22,165 nucleotides of DNA, from NCBI GenBank assembly GCA_008501785.1, contig QQUD01000716.1, positions 1 through 22,165 of the forward strand. The letters run 5' to 3'. Position numbers and translations under genes: made by a program. Shown here in pieces: positions 1-6,965 of the stretch. Source of the stretch: Chloroflexota bacterium. Lineage in GTDB: Bacteria > Chloroflexota > Anaerolineae > Promineifilales > Promineifilaceae. The notes beneath the pieces are model-generated. The model was given only the letters and a program-made list of their open reading frames with translations, had not been told where the DNA came from and made no database searches. The first letter of the stretch is position 1; each line of letters starts with the position of its first letter.

Positions 1-2
1 CT

Positions 3-1322
3 GCGGACCGGCTGGCGATTTCGATAACTGAGCGATCAGATGATGCGCCGGTGTTGACGTATTATGCGGATATTGTGGCGCAGTCTCCGGAGTTGGACCT
101 GGCGGTGTTGAAAATTTCGTCGCGGTTGGATGGGAAGTCTATTGCGCGGTTGAAACTGCCGCATATCCCGGTGGGTGATTCGGATGACCTGGAATTGGGT
201 GATATTTTATCGATTTTTGGCTACCCAGGCATTGGTGGTGAAACGGTGACGTTTACTAGTGGCAGCGTGGCTGGTTTTACCAAGCAAAAAGGGGTGCGGG
301 CACGGCGGGCCTGGATTAAGACGGATGCGACGATTGCGGGGGGGAACAGTGGGGGAACGGCCGTTAACCACGATGGCAAATTAGTTGGCATTCCTACTCA
401 GGCCGCAGCCGGTGAAGGCATTGTGCCCGTCGATGCGCGGCCAGTGGTGGATACGAATAAGGATGGTCGCGTTGACCAGCGAGATACACCGATGGCGATT
501 GGTGGGTTTATCAATGGCTTGCGTCCGGTAAATTTGGCGTTTCCGTTGTTGCGAAAGGCTGGGGTGAAGATTGGTGGTAAAAAGGCTACCTCATCTGGTC
601 GTAAAACAACGGGGTCGCGCCCGGCATCATCGGCAGCACCGAAATCTGTGCCGCGCCGCAGCGGTGTCAAGATTTCGAATTTGGTGTTTTGCAGTCGAGT
701 GACGCGTGACGGTCGTCCTGTGAATCCCGCTTCGATGTTCCGCAGTGGGCGCAAAGCGTTGTTTGTGGTGTTTGATTTTGAAGGAATGCGCAAAGGGACG
801 AAGTGGAGTCAGGTGTGGTCGGTGAATGGGCAAAAGGTGATGGACCAGGAAGGCAAGTGGGAAGATGGCCCACGTGGTCGGAAGGCATTGGCGATCAACA
901 ACAATCAAGGCTTACCGGATGGGCAATATCACCTGGTAATCACGGTGCGCAACCAAATTGTGGCCGAGGGCGAAGTGATGATGGGCCGTCACGCTGAGGA
1001 TTCGGACACGCAGATTTCGGGCAAGATTGTGGACCAGCGAAACGGCCGTGGCATTAAAGATGCGCTGGTGATTGTGCTGAAGCCGGGTGTGCGGGCTAAT
1101 GATTTTGTACGCAATCAGCGTCCAGATATGTCGGTGACTTCGACGAAAACGGGGAGAAACGGCCGTTTCACATTCCCCAAGCAACTACCAAAAGGCACTG
1201 CATACGGCTTGGTCGTTGTGGCGCGAGGCTATCGTGATATGGTCATTGAAGGAGCACTGCGCATTGGCGCACATGCACCAGAAAAGGCTGAAATAAACCC
1301 ATTAGGGTTGATTCGCGGATAA
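3..1322 (+). CDS. Trypsin-like (HtrA/S1C-type) serine protease with C-terminal regulatory-like domain, 5' truncated
   Basis: The frame is open to the window's left edge, so the true start and the catalytic His lie outside; a GTG at 51 is only the first possible start codon inside. Counting from that GTG, the catalytic Asp is in L-D-L-A-V-L (D16) and the nucleophile in G-G-N-S-G-G (S100). A 12-residue calcium-loop-like motif of the form DxNxDGxVDxxD lies at 134-145, right after the strand carrying GIPTQ, which is unusual inside a protease barrel. A Ser/Lys/Arg-rich linker (about 175-205) leads to a beta-rich domain (206-315) and then a carboxypeptidase-regulatory-like beta-sandwich (about 324-420, starting ISGKIVDQRNGRGI). 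The protein is likely exported and acts in protein quality control or as a surface protease. The family call is firm; the substrate is unknown. Confidence 0.85.
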   Translation, partial: ADRLAISITERSDDAPVLTYYADIVAQSPELDLAVLKISSRLDGKSIARLKLPHIPVGDSDDLELGDILSIFGYPGIGGETVTFTSGSVAGFTKQKGVRARRAWIKTDATIAGGNSGGTAVNHDGKLVGIPTQAAAGEGIVPVDARPVVDTNKDGRVDQRDTPMAIGGFINGLRPVNLAFPLLRKAGVKIGGKKATSSGRKTTGSRPASSAAPKSVPRRSGVKISNLVFCSRVTRDGRPVNPASMFRSGRKALFVVFDFEGMRKGTKWSQVWSVNGQKVMDQEGKWEDGPRGRKALAINNNQGLPDGQYHLVITVRNQIVAEGEVMMGRHAEDSDTQISGKIVDQRNGRGIKDALVIVLKPGVRANDFVRNQRPDMSVTSTKTGRNGRFTFPKQLPKGTAYGLVVVARGYRDMVIEGALRIGAHAPEKAEINPLGLIRG

Positions 1323-1497
1323 ATCAGTTTAACGAAATTCACGTGTTCTTTGTGACCAACATTGAATTTTTGTGTCAAACTTAATGCGTCTTTCATATGG
1401 AGTGAATTAGCAAGATTAAGCGTATTATTTACCAATCTCCAGTGGTTTAGAATTTTTTTTGAAGTATTTGAAGAAACTTCCTGGAGGTTTATTTTTG

Positions 1498-1503
1498 TAG
1501 GAG
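1498..1503 (+). promoter_or_regulatory. Ribosome binding site of the small unknown gene
   Basis: TAGGAG lies 7 nt before ATG 1511. It supports that start and supports the small ORF being a gene. Confidence 0.55.
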
Positions 1504-1510
1504 TACCGCA

Positions 1511-1903
1511 ATGATAAATGGTGTATCTAGCACATTATTGGATGAAGGAGCGACACAAAATTCTAGACAAACATTTCGCCCAGGTAGAAAAAAGAAAAAG
1601 CAAATAACAAATCCAACCGTCAAGGCACTAATAGAAAATTTTGGATTTCCATCACAGGAAGCGCAAATTGTAGTTGGGTATGCTGCCATTTTGATGAAGA
1701 CGGTTATTCAGCAAAATAGCGAATCAGGTCGGGAAATTACAAAACTCGGTAAAGCTCTCGAAAATTTATTAAAAACAGATTTTACTTATCGAAGTGGTGT
1801 AGCACATCGACTTTCTCGTGCAACGGGGTTAACGGTAGATGAAGCTGCATTTGGCCTTGAAAAAGCGGTAACATTATTGAATGAACAATGGAATATTAAT
1901 TAA
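1511..1903 (+). CDS. Hypothetical small basic, helical protein (130 aa)
   Basis: I do not recognise a family. The N-terminus is polar with a very basic patch (RPGRKKKKQ, about residues 23-31), followed by about 95 residues that look alpha-helical (IENFGFPSQEAQIVVGYAAI and on to the C-terminus). There is no signal peptide and no membrane segment. The gene is clearly more AT-rich than its neighbours and has no ACGGCCGT palindrome, which suggests a different origin. A good Shine-Dalgarno (TAGGAG, 7 nt spacing) precedes ATG 1511, and a hairpin terminator at 1973-2003 follows. The basic patch could bind nucleic acid, but that is a guess. Confidence 0.6.
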   Translation: MINGVSSTLLDEGATQNSRQTFRPGRKKKKQITNPTVKALIENFGFPSQEAQIVVGYAAILMKTVIQQNSESGREITKLGKALENLLKTDFTYRSGVAHRLSRATGLTVDEAAFGLEKAVTLLNEQWNIN

Positions 1904-1972
1904 ATGTTTGATTCGTAAAATTAACCAATTTGCTTTTTTCTAATTTTGAAAATTATTTATAGTCGGACAGGA

Positions 1973-2003
1973 AAACACGGACAGTTGAGTCCGTGTTTAT
2001 TTG
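1973..2003 (+). terminator. Intrinsic terminator, probably bidirectional
   Basis: A perfect 10-bp stem (AAACACGGAC 1973-1982 with GTCCGTGTTT 1989-1998) with a 6-nt loop is followed on the plus strand by a T-rich run. It closes the small gene ending at 1903. On the minus strand the same stem runs into TTTTCC, so it may also serve the GNAT remnant ending at 2004. Confidence 0.8.
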
Positions 2004-2378
2004 TTATTTTAGCTTGTGAACAAGTTGGCGGCGTAATGTTTCGTAACCCAGTTTTTCGTAAAATGGCAGGGGACCAGTATCAAATTCCCAAACATCAAGT
2101 CTTGCTTCATCAGCGCCATGTTTTGTTGCCCACTGGTGAGCGGTTTGCATAAGCTGTGTACCGATACCGCCTGCCCGTTCTGATTGTTTTACCATTAAGC
2201 TTTGTATAAATGCATATCGATATGTGGCTTTTGCTGGATTGGGTTCGTCTTGTCGAAGATATAGTTCAATGAAGCCGAGGATACGGCCGTTTCTCTCCGC
2301 AACAAAAATGACTGCCTTCCTGTTGATAAAAAATGAGAAAAGAACAATTTCGAGGTTTTTCGAAAGAAATGTTTGGGA
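2004..2378 (-). pseudogene. GNAT-family N-acetyltransferase, N-terminally truncated remnant
   Basis: The minus-strand frame is open from 2378 to 2004 and encodes the core of a GNAT acetyltransferase: beta strands with VIFVAERNGRILGFIELYL, then the acetyl-CoA pyrophosphate loop in the form Q-S-E-R-A-G-G-I-G-T (R/Q-x-x-G-x-G/A-type), then WEFDTGPLPFYEKLGYE, the usual end of the fold. The first 30-40 residues of a normal GNAT domain are missing. No ATG, GTG or TTG precedes the core; the first ATG is at 2195, inside the CoA loop. The frame is directly continuous with the TAA (2381-2379) of the upstream HIT-like gene. It looks like a decayed gene whose 5' end was lost; translation by readthrough of that TAA is a less likely alternative. 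Confidence 0.7.
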
Positions 2379-3062
2379 TTATGTGACGAGGTGGAATGTT
2401 AATGGTGTGGTTTCATTTTTTATAAGGTTGATTTGGATGCGGTAGCCCGGTGGATTGTGTTGAGTGATGAGATTTTGGGCGAGCTGGAAAACGGCCGTTA
2501 TCTCCTTCCCCGTCTTTGCTTGAGCAAAATCATTTTTTCCGAATGGGTGTGATTGCTGAGATGTGACGATAAAGTGAAAATCGCTTGTTGATGAAGGATG
2601 AGAATATGCGATGGCAGAATCATTTTGTACGATTTCAGTGCTTGAGGCAGGTGGGATGTGTTTTTCGGGTTCCCAATTTTGACCAGATATGGTGGGGCCG
2701 TCGATTAGGTGAAAATGGATTTGGGGGACATCCTGGTAACTGCCACCATTGACGAGGATGGAGAATGAGGGGAGGTTGTGGGAAACGGCCGTTTTCACCA
2801 ACCCTTCATACACTTCCAAAATTAGCGCCTGCGTCTCTTCGTCCTCAAAATCCAACGCAGCAAAGGAGCGCACCCGCTTTTTCGGAACCCCCAACCAATG
2901 CGTTTGCCACGAAGGAACTGGGTGTTTGAACACAACAACCCGTTTAGATTCCCACAAGCGGTCCAGTGGCATGAAGCGCGTTAAATATGCAAATGCAAAG
3001 CCGATGAAATATTCTGCAAATCGACTGCGCGCGATTTTGAATAATATTGGTTTGAGTTTCAT
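2379..3062 (-). CDS. HIT-like protein (HIT motif variant QxHxH), possibly two HIT repeats
   Basis: HIT proteins are nucleotide hydrolases or transferases using a His triad. Residues 41-70 (RVVVFKHPVP...VRSFAAL) and 99-122 (SFSILVNGGSYQDVPQIHFH) fit the HIT strand order. The triad reads Q114-I-H116-F-H118, so the first His is Gln while the presumed nucleophile H116 is kept. The second half (about 150-227) repeats the pattern weakly and ends GYRIQINLIKN...LTFHLV without the triad, suggesting a degenerate second HIT half. Residues 17-31 are hydrophobic and may contact the membrane. Its ATG overlaps the stop codon of the crotonase gene by 4 nt (ATGA), so the two are probably translationally coupled. 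The substrate is unknown. Confidence 0.65.
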   Translation of the reverse strand: MKLKPILFKIARSRFAEYFIGFAFAYLTRFMPLDRLWESKRVVVFKHPVPSWQTHWLGVPKKRVRSFAALDFEDEETQALILEVYEGLVKTAVSHNLPSFSILVNGGSYQDVPQIHFHLIDGPTISGQNWEPEKHIPPASSTEIVQNDSAIAYSHPSSTSDFHFIVTSQQSHPFGKNDFAQAKTGKEITAVFQLAQNLITQHNPPGYRIQINLIKNETTPLTFHLVT

Positions 3063-3838
3063 TGGTTAAATTGGGGTTTTCTCTTTTCATTAAAGGCGTT
3101 CATGGCTTCGATGTGGTCAGGTTGAGTCCACAAGTCTACGAATAGTTCGGTTTCGCGCTGGTTGGTTTCGCTGATGGGGTGTTGGGTGGCGAATTGGACC
3201 AGCGCTTTGTTGGCTGCGAGGGCGTGGTGTGGCAGTTGAATGAGCTGTTGGGCGAGAGTGGAAACGGCCGTTTTCAATCCCCCATCGTCAACCACTTGAT
3301 GCACCAATCCCATCCCAAATGCTTCCAGCACGTCCATCATGCGAGCGGTGAGCATCAGCTCCATCGCTCTGCTTTGTCCAATGAGCCGCACCAACCGCGC
3401 TGTGCCACCCCAGCCGGATGTGAGCGCATTGCGCACTTGTGCAAAACTAAACCGAGCATAATTTACTGCTATTCGCAGATCGCAGGCGGTCATGATTTCG
3501 CAGCCCCCACCAAATGCATCCCCGTTGATAGCGGCAATGACAGGGATTGGCAATTCGGTTAGCTTTGTCAATGCTGCCGTCATGATGCGATTGAGTCGTT
3601 CGCCGCCAGCCTGTTCTGGGTGTTGGCTTAATTCTTTCAAATCGGCACCAGCGACAAAGGCACGGCTGCCGCTGCCGGTGATGATGAGGACGCGGATGGT
3701 TGGGGTTTGGGAAACGGCCGTTACGGCCTCCGCAAACTGCTCTTGAGCTGCCCAATTTAGTGCATTGAGTGCCTGGGGGCGGTTCACGATTAATGTGGCG
3801 ATTTGGTTGTTGATTGTAAGTTGAATTTCGTCTGACAT
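3059..3838 (-). CDS. Enoyl-CoA hydratase/isomerase (crotonase) family protein
   Basis: This 259-residue protein has the normal crotonase length. The oxyanion-hole segments are AFVAGADLKEL (60-70) and INGDAFGGGCEI (105-115). The first catalytic Glu of rat enoyl-CoA hydratase (E144) is kept as E114. The second (E164) aligns without gaps to Q134 in ARFSFAQVRNALTSGWGG. Classic hydratase activity may therefore be reduced; crotonase relatives with one Glu include decarboxylases and isomerases. The C-terminus ending EKRKPQF is typical. It is the first gene of a two-gene unit with the HIT-like gene. No strong Shine-Dalgarno precedes ATG 3838; TACACT at about 3846-3851 (minus) could be a -10 box of a leaderless message. 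Confidence 0.88.
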   Translation of the reverse strand: MSDEIQLTINNQIATLIVNRPQALNALNWAAQEQFAEAVTAVSQTPTIRVLIITGSGSRAFVAGADLKELSQHPEQAGGERLNRIMTAALTKLTELPIPVIAAINGDAFGGGCEIMTACDLRIAVNYARFSFAQVRNALTSGWGGTARLVRLIGQSRAMELMLTARMMDVLEAFGMGLVHQVVDDGGLKTAVSTLAQQLIQLPHHALAANKALVQFATQHPISETNQRETELFVDLWTQPDHIEAMNAFNEKRKPQFNQ

Positions 3839-3890
3839 GGGGTAAGTGTAACAAAAGTTGGCGAGGGGGCGAGGGGAGGGGAGAATAAGA

Positions 3891-3917
3891 CGCAGATGAA
3901 CGCAGATGAACGCAGAT
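3891..3917 (+). repeat. Short tandem repeat with unit ACGCAGATGA
   Basis: Nearly three copies of a 10-bp unit (ACGCAGATGA) overlap the first codons of the next gene. The reverse complement (TCATCTGCGT) recurs in degenerate form at 12219-12256, so this is a dispersed repeat. It makes the start of the next gene uncertain. Confidence 0.6.
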
Positions 3918-4543
3918 TTGAAGAAAAATGGTTACAGATGTTGCGGGGAACGGCCGTTTCTCTGCTGGTTTTAGGTATTGTTGGTTCGTTTTTGGTTCGT
4001 TCTGGCCTATTTGACCCAAAACCAGTCGGAGAATTACAAGAATCGTTTCAGCCCGTTGGAAAAATCACAGTTGGTGAAGATCGCAAAGTTGAGTGGTTGG
4101 ATGTAACGATGCCGGATGGGGATTTTTCGGTGCGGGGAACGGCCGTTTATCAATCAGGTAGCCCAGACAGTTTATATGGCTTCTTGCTGGGAAATGAGAC
4201 GGAAAATATAATCGTTGCAGTTTCACCACTCGGTTATGTGACCATAGAACAATCAACAGTCAACAACCAACAGTCAACAATCAACCAGCCCCCAGCCCAT
4301 AGTCCGCAGTCTCTTTTTCCCTTCCAGACCTGGCCACATGTGAGAACTGGCACCGTGCCCAATGAAATTTGGATTGATGTCATTGGAAATCAAGTAACTG
4401 TGTGGCTCAATCGTGAATTGTTGTGGGTTGGGGAGGTTGATATTGTTGGTAGACAGATTGGGGTGGTGGGAGAGAGCTTTGGAGAAACGGCCGTTTTTGA
4501 TTTCAAACAAATCCAGCTATTTTGGGAAGAGAATCACGAATAA
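3896..4543 (+). CDS. Membrane-anchored protein with Lam-G/concanavalin-like extracellular domain
   Basis: The protein has 215 residues. A basic N-terminus and one hydrophobic segment (about 19-35, SLLVLGIVGSFLV) suggest an N-terminal anchor with the rest outside. The C-terminal half (TWPHVRTGTVPNEIWIDV... QVTVWLNRELL ... IGVVGESFGETAVFDFKQIQ) follows the pattern of jelly-roll Lam-G/DUF1080-like domains, which often bind glycans. Residues about 120-140 are a low-complexity N/Q/S/P insert from a repetitive DNA stretch (about 4248-4290). The start is uncertain: ATG 3896 lies in a tandem repeat, and an in-frame ATG at 3938 also keeps the anchor. It runs divergently from the crotonase gene. Three ACGGCCGT palindromes lie in it, two encoding G-T-A-V and one E-T-A-V. 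Confidence 0.65.
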   Translation: MNADERRFEEKWLQMLRGTAVSLLVLGIVGSFLVRSGLFDPKPVGELQESFQPVGKITVGEDRKVEWLDVTMPDGDFSVRGTAVYQSGSPDSLYGFLLGNETENIIVAVSPLGYVTIEQSTVNNQQSTINQPPAHSPQSLFPFQTWPHVRTGTVPNEIWIDVIGNQVTVWLNRELLWVGEVDIVGRQIGVVGESFGETAVFDFKQIQLFWEENHE

Positions 4544-4592
4544 GGCGAATGAAGAATATTCGTTAAATTCGTCTATTCGTTAAATTCGTGAT
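4532..4592. repeat. Inverted and direct repeats at the 3' end of the Lam-G-like gene
   Basis: ATCACGAAT (4532-4540) is inverted at 4584-4592. Two direct copies of ATTCGTTAAATTCGT lie at 4558-4572 and 4575-4589. The element includes the last codons of the gene. It may act as a transcript end or be a dispersed intergenic repeat; no clean T-run follows. Confidence 0.55.
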
Positions 4593-4683
4593 CCTCTGAT
4601 ATATTTGAACTGTTCCGGTATTGCTTTTGTAACCCTACTGTATTGTCTAAAATCTATATTTTTCAAACAAATTTGGTGTTACC

Positions 4684-4689
4684 AGGAGG
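4684..4689 (+). promoter_or_regulatory. Ribosome binding site deciding the start of the lamin-tail gene
   Basis: AGGAGG sits 5 nt before ATG 4695. The frame is open further upstream (from 4605), but only this ATG has a Shine-Dalgarno and begins a signal peptide. Confidence 0.85.
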
Positions 4690-4694
4690 GTTTT

Positions 4695-5510
4695 ATGTTT
4701 GCTCACAAGCTGGTTGGGAGTCTGGTGTTTTTATGTGGATTAATTGTGTTGGTGGGGGTGAAACGGCCGTTGCCCGCCCACGCTCAATCTGGCTGCGCGT
4801 TGCGCATCAACGAAATCATGTACGACCCTGCATCCGGTTTGGGTGTGGATGCACGGGCGGAATGGGTTGAACTGTTTGTTGCGCTAGATATTGCTGTTGA
4901 TACAACGTTTTTTATTACGGATCAGGATGCTCCTGCTGCTGGTGAGTTTGCCAAAGTGTTTACATTACCTGCCGGTACTGCTGCAGGGAGTTTTGTTGTC
5001 ATTCATAATGACGGAAACCCCGTTAATGATAACCCCACATCCTCACCCATTGAGTTTTATATGGGCAATAATTCTTTGAAACTGAATAACAATGGGGATG
5101 AAGTTGTGCTGTATCAGGGCGGCGATGCCACTGGTGAGCCGTGTGATTATGTGGAATATTTGACGCCTAATTCACCAATGCCAGCCGGGTTTAGTTGGGA
5201 TATAAGTGGTTGTCCCACCCCTGCCAGTTCTCAAGATTATGGCACCAGCATTTCATTGGACCCCAATGGTGTGGAAAGCGATAGCGCCTGTGATTGGGCA
5301 GAATCGGGCTTGAATTCGCCCAATGATCCAGGCACACCGTTTACAGGCGGACCTGAAACGGAAGGGATAACAAATACAATTTCACCAACGGCCGTTTCCC
5401 TGGCATCCTTCACTGCAACCAAATCTCAATCAGCTACTGTGAGTGCAAGTATGGCTTTTGTCCTGATGGCTGCCTTAACCGGCTGGGGTTGGTTTAAACA
5501 TAGGAAATAG
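4695..5510 (+). CDS. Secreted lamin-tail-domain (LTD) protein with C-terminal membrane anchor
   Basis: The protein has 271 residues. It has a clear signal peptide (MFAHKLVGSLVFLCGLIVL...) with likely cleavage at AHA-QS near residue 31. The mature part begins with ALRINEIMYDPA...EWVEL, the hallmark of the lamin-tail domain, which runs to about residue 215. A Ser/Thr/Pro-rich stalk follows, then a final hydrophobic segment (about 247-266) and a basic tail (KHRK), as in cell-surface anchored proteins. LTDs are often in secreted nucleases or surface adhesins, but no catalytic domain is present here. It probably has a structural or binding role on the cell surface. Confidence 0.8.
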   Translation: MFAHKLVGSLVFLCGLIVLVGVKRPLPAHAQSGCALRINEIMYDPASGLGVDARAEWVELFVALDIAVDTTFFITDQDAPAAGEFAKVFTLPAGTAAGSFVVIHNDGNPVNDNPTSSPIEFYMGNNSLKLNNNGDEVVLYQGGDATGEPCDYVEYLTPNSPMPAGFSWDISGCPTPASSQDYGTSISLDPNGVESDSACDWAESGLNSPNDPGTPFTGGPETEGITNTISPTAVSLASFTATKSQSATVSASMAFVLMAALTGWGWFKHRK

Positions 5511-5512
5511 AT

Positions 5513-5589
5513 GCAAGGGGCAAGGATAAAGTGATAATTTGAAAAAAGGCTGTCTTTTGCCAGGTAGGACCTGCCCCTTTGCCCCTTGC
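5513..5589. repeat. Inverted repeat and C-rich low-complexity tract
   Basis: GCAAGGGGCAA (5513-5523) is perfectly inverted at 5579-5589, inside a C-rich run of CCCCTTG/CCCTGCA units (5571-5607). It follows the lamin-tail gene stop directly and could fold in the transcript's 3' end. It is not a classical terminator. Confidence 0.5.
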
Positions 5590-5615
5590 CCCCTGCACCC
5601 TGCACCTCAATTTAA

Positions 5616-5645
5616 TTGGTCCAAGCAACAAACCCCGCATATAAT
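5616..5645 (+). promoter_or_regulatory. Putative promoter of the glycosyltransferase gene, leaderless
   Basis: A consensus -10 box TATAAT lies at 5640-5645, with a weak -35 (TTGGTC, 5616-5621) 18 bp upstream. ATG codons at 5648 and 5651 come right after, with no Shine-Dalgarno. Expected initiation (about 5651-5652) would give a leaderless message from the second ATG. Confidence 0.5.
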
Positions 5646-5647
5646 AA

Positions 5648-6751
5648 ATGATGCGAATTTTACATGTTTACAAAGATTACCATCCCATTATCGGTGGGAT
5701 TGAAAATCATATGAAAACCCTGGCCGAGGCACAAGCTGCGGCTGGGCATGACGTGACAGTTTTGGTTACAAACCCAGGTGGCGAAGCACGAGAAGCTATG
5801 TTAAATGGCGTGCGTGTTATTCGTGCCATGCGGATTGCAACGGTGGCTTCCACACCGCTAAGCCCCCTATTTCCACTGCGATTGGCACAGCAACAACCAG
5901 ACATCACACATTTGCAATTTCCGTATCCGGTGGGGGAAGTGAGTCAATTATTGGGGGGAAACGGCCGTCCTTTCGTCATCTCTTACCAAAGCGATGTGGT
6001 AAAGCAACAAACTATATTGCGCTGGTATCGGCCGCTTTTGCGGCATGTGTTGCAGCAGGCAGACACCATTCTTGCTTCCAGTGCCCAATATGTCGCTTCT
6101 TCCCCATATTTATCTCCATTAGCCAACAAATGCGTGATCGTGCCATTGGCTGTTGATCCGAAACCATTTACCGATGCAGCTCCGTTGATTGCGCCGGTTG
6201 ACAAACCAACCCTCTTGTTCCTGGGCCAACACCGTTATTACAAAGGGGTAGATGACTTGATTCGTGCCATGTCACAGATTGAGGCGCGGTTGTTAATTGG
6301 TGGGGATGGGCCAATGCGTAGCGGATGGCAGGCATTGACAAACGAATTAGGTGTTGCAAACAAGGTGCAGTTTTTAGGCCGTGTGCCAGATGCAGATTTG
6401 CCAGGTTTGTATGCCAGCGCCGACATCTTTGTGCTGCCCGCCAATGCCCGATCCGAGGCATTTGGCAAGGTGCTTTTGGAAGCAATGGCTTCTGGATTGC
6501 CATGTATCACCACTGAACTGGGAACGGGTACGTCGTTTGTAGTGCAGGATGGGGTGTCGGGGCTAGTAGTAAAGCCGAAATGTCCGGAGGAGTTGGTAAC
6601 GGCCGTTAACACCCTCATCAACAATCCCGACCTCCGTACCCAAATGGGCGCTGCTGGCCGGAGACGAGTAAACAGCGAATTTACGCCAATATTAATGGTC
6701 GCACGAGTGAACGCTATTTACGAAAAGATATTGGCTTCCTATAAAATATGA
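5648..6751 (+). CDS. Glycosyltransferase family 4 (GT-B fold, retaining)
   Basis: The 367-residue length and motifs are typical of GT4. The N-terminal Rossmann half opens ILHVYKDYHPIIGGIENHMK with the G-G-I-E acceptor loop at 16-19. The C-terminal half has the nucleotide-sugar site: LFLGQHRYYKGVDDLI (190-205), GGDGP (218-222), and the EX7E motif in SEAFGKVLLEAM (E270, E278). It transfers a sugar from a nucleotide donor, probably for exopolysaccharide or a glycolipid, in the cytosol or at the inner membrane face. The second ATG (5651, MRILHV) is the family-typical start and also fits the leaderless promoter. It is apparently transcribed alone. Two ACGGCCGT palindromes are inside (5961, 6599). 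Confidence 0.92.
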   Translation: MMRILHVYKDYHPIIGGIENHMKTLAEAQAAAGHDVTVLVTNPGGEAREAMLNGVRVIRAMRIATVASTPLSPLFPLRLAQQQPDITHLQFPYPVGEVSQLLGGNGRPFVISYQSDVVKQQTILRWYRPLLRHVLQQADTILASSAQYVASSPYLSPLANKCVIVPLAVDPKPFTDAAPLIAPVDKPTLLFLGQHRYYKGVDDLIRAMSQIEARLLIGGDGPMRSGWQALTNELGVANKVQFLGRVPDADLPGLYASADIFVLPANARSEAFGKVLLEAMASGLPCITTELGTGTSFVVQDGVSGLVVKPKCPEELVTAVNTLINNPDLRTQMGAAGRRRVNSEFTPILMVARVNAIYEKILASYKI

Positions 6752-6766
6752 CCGTTTTTTTATAAT

Positions 6767-6965
6767 TCAGTTTGGATATGATGAGCCGAAACTACACCGT
6801 CTAAGATATTTGGGATGTTTTGGACGGCCGCCTCTGTAGAGCGCATCAGTATCGAAATGGCGAGCCAACTCCTGGCAGCAGCGCCCAGCGGCACAACACG
6901 CTTCTATGTGTTCGCCATCCTGCCTGATGATGGTATTTCTTTCTGCAATTTCATCTTTCTCCGGC
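6767..6965 (-). other. Gap after the livF-like gene; open minus frame with no recognised product
   Basis: A minus-strand frame runs without stop from inside livF to TGA at 6769-6767. It encodes a Cys/Arg-rich sequence containing DGEHIEACCAAGRCC and RGGRPKHPKY but has no start codon of its own. A second minus frame (with an internal TAG) is also partly open. It may be the decayed end of a lost gene or chance. No clear terminator for the ABC operon was found here. Confidence 0.25.

Noticed and set aside
3447..4019. Minus-strand open frame of 190 codons
   Set aside because: It overlaps the crotonase gene in another frame and the start of the divergent gene; its composition (Pro, His, Arg, Gln rich) is that of a shadow frame.
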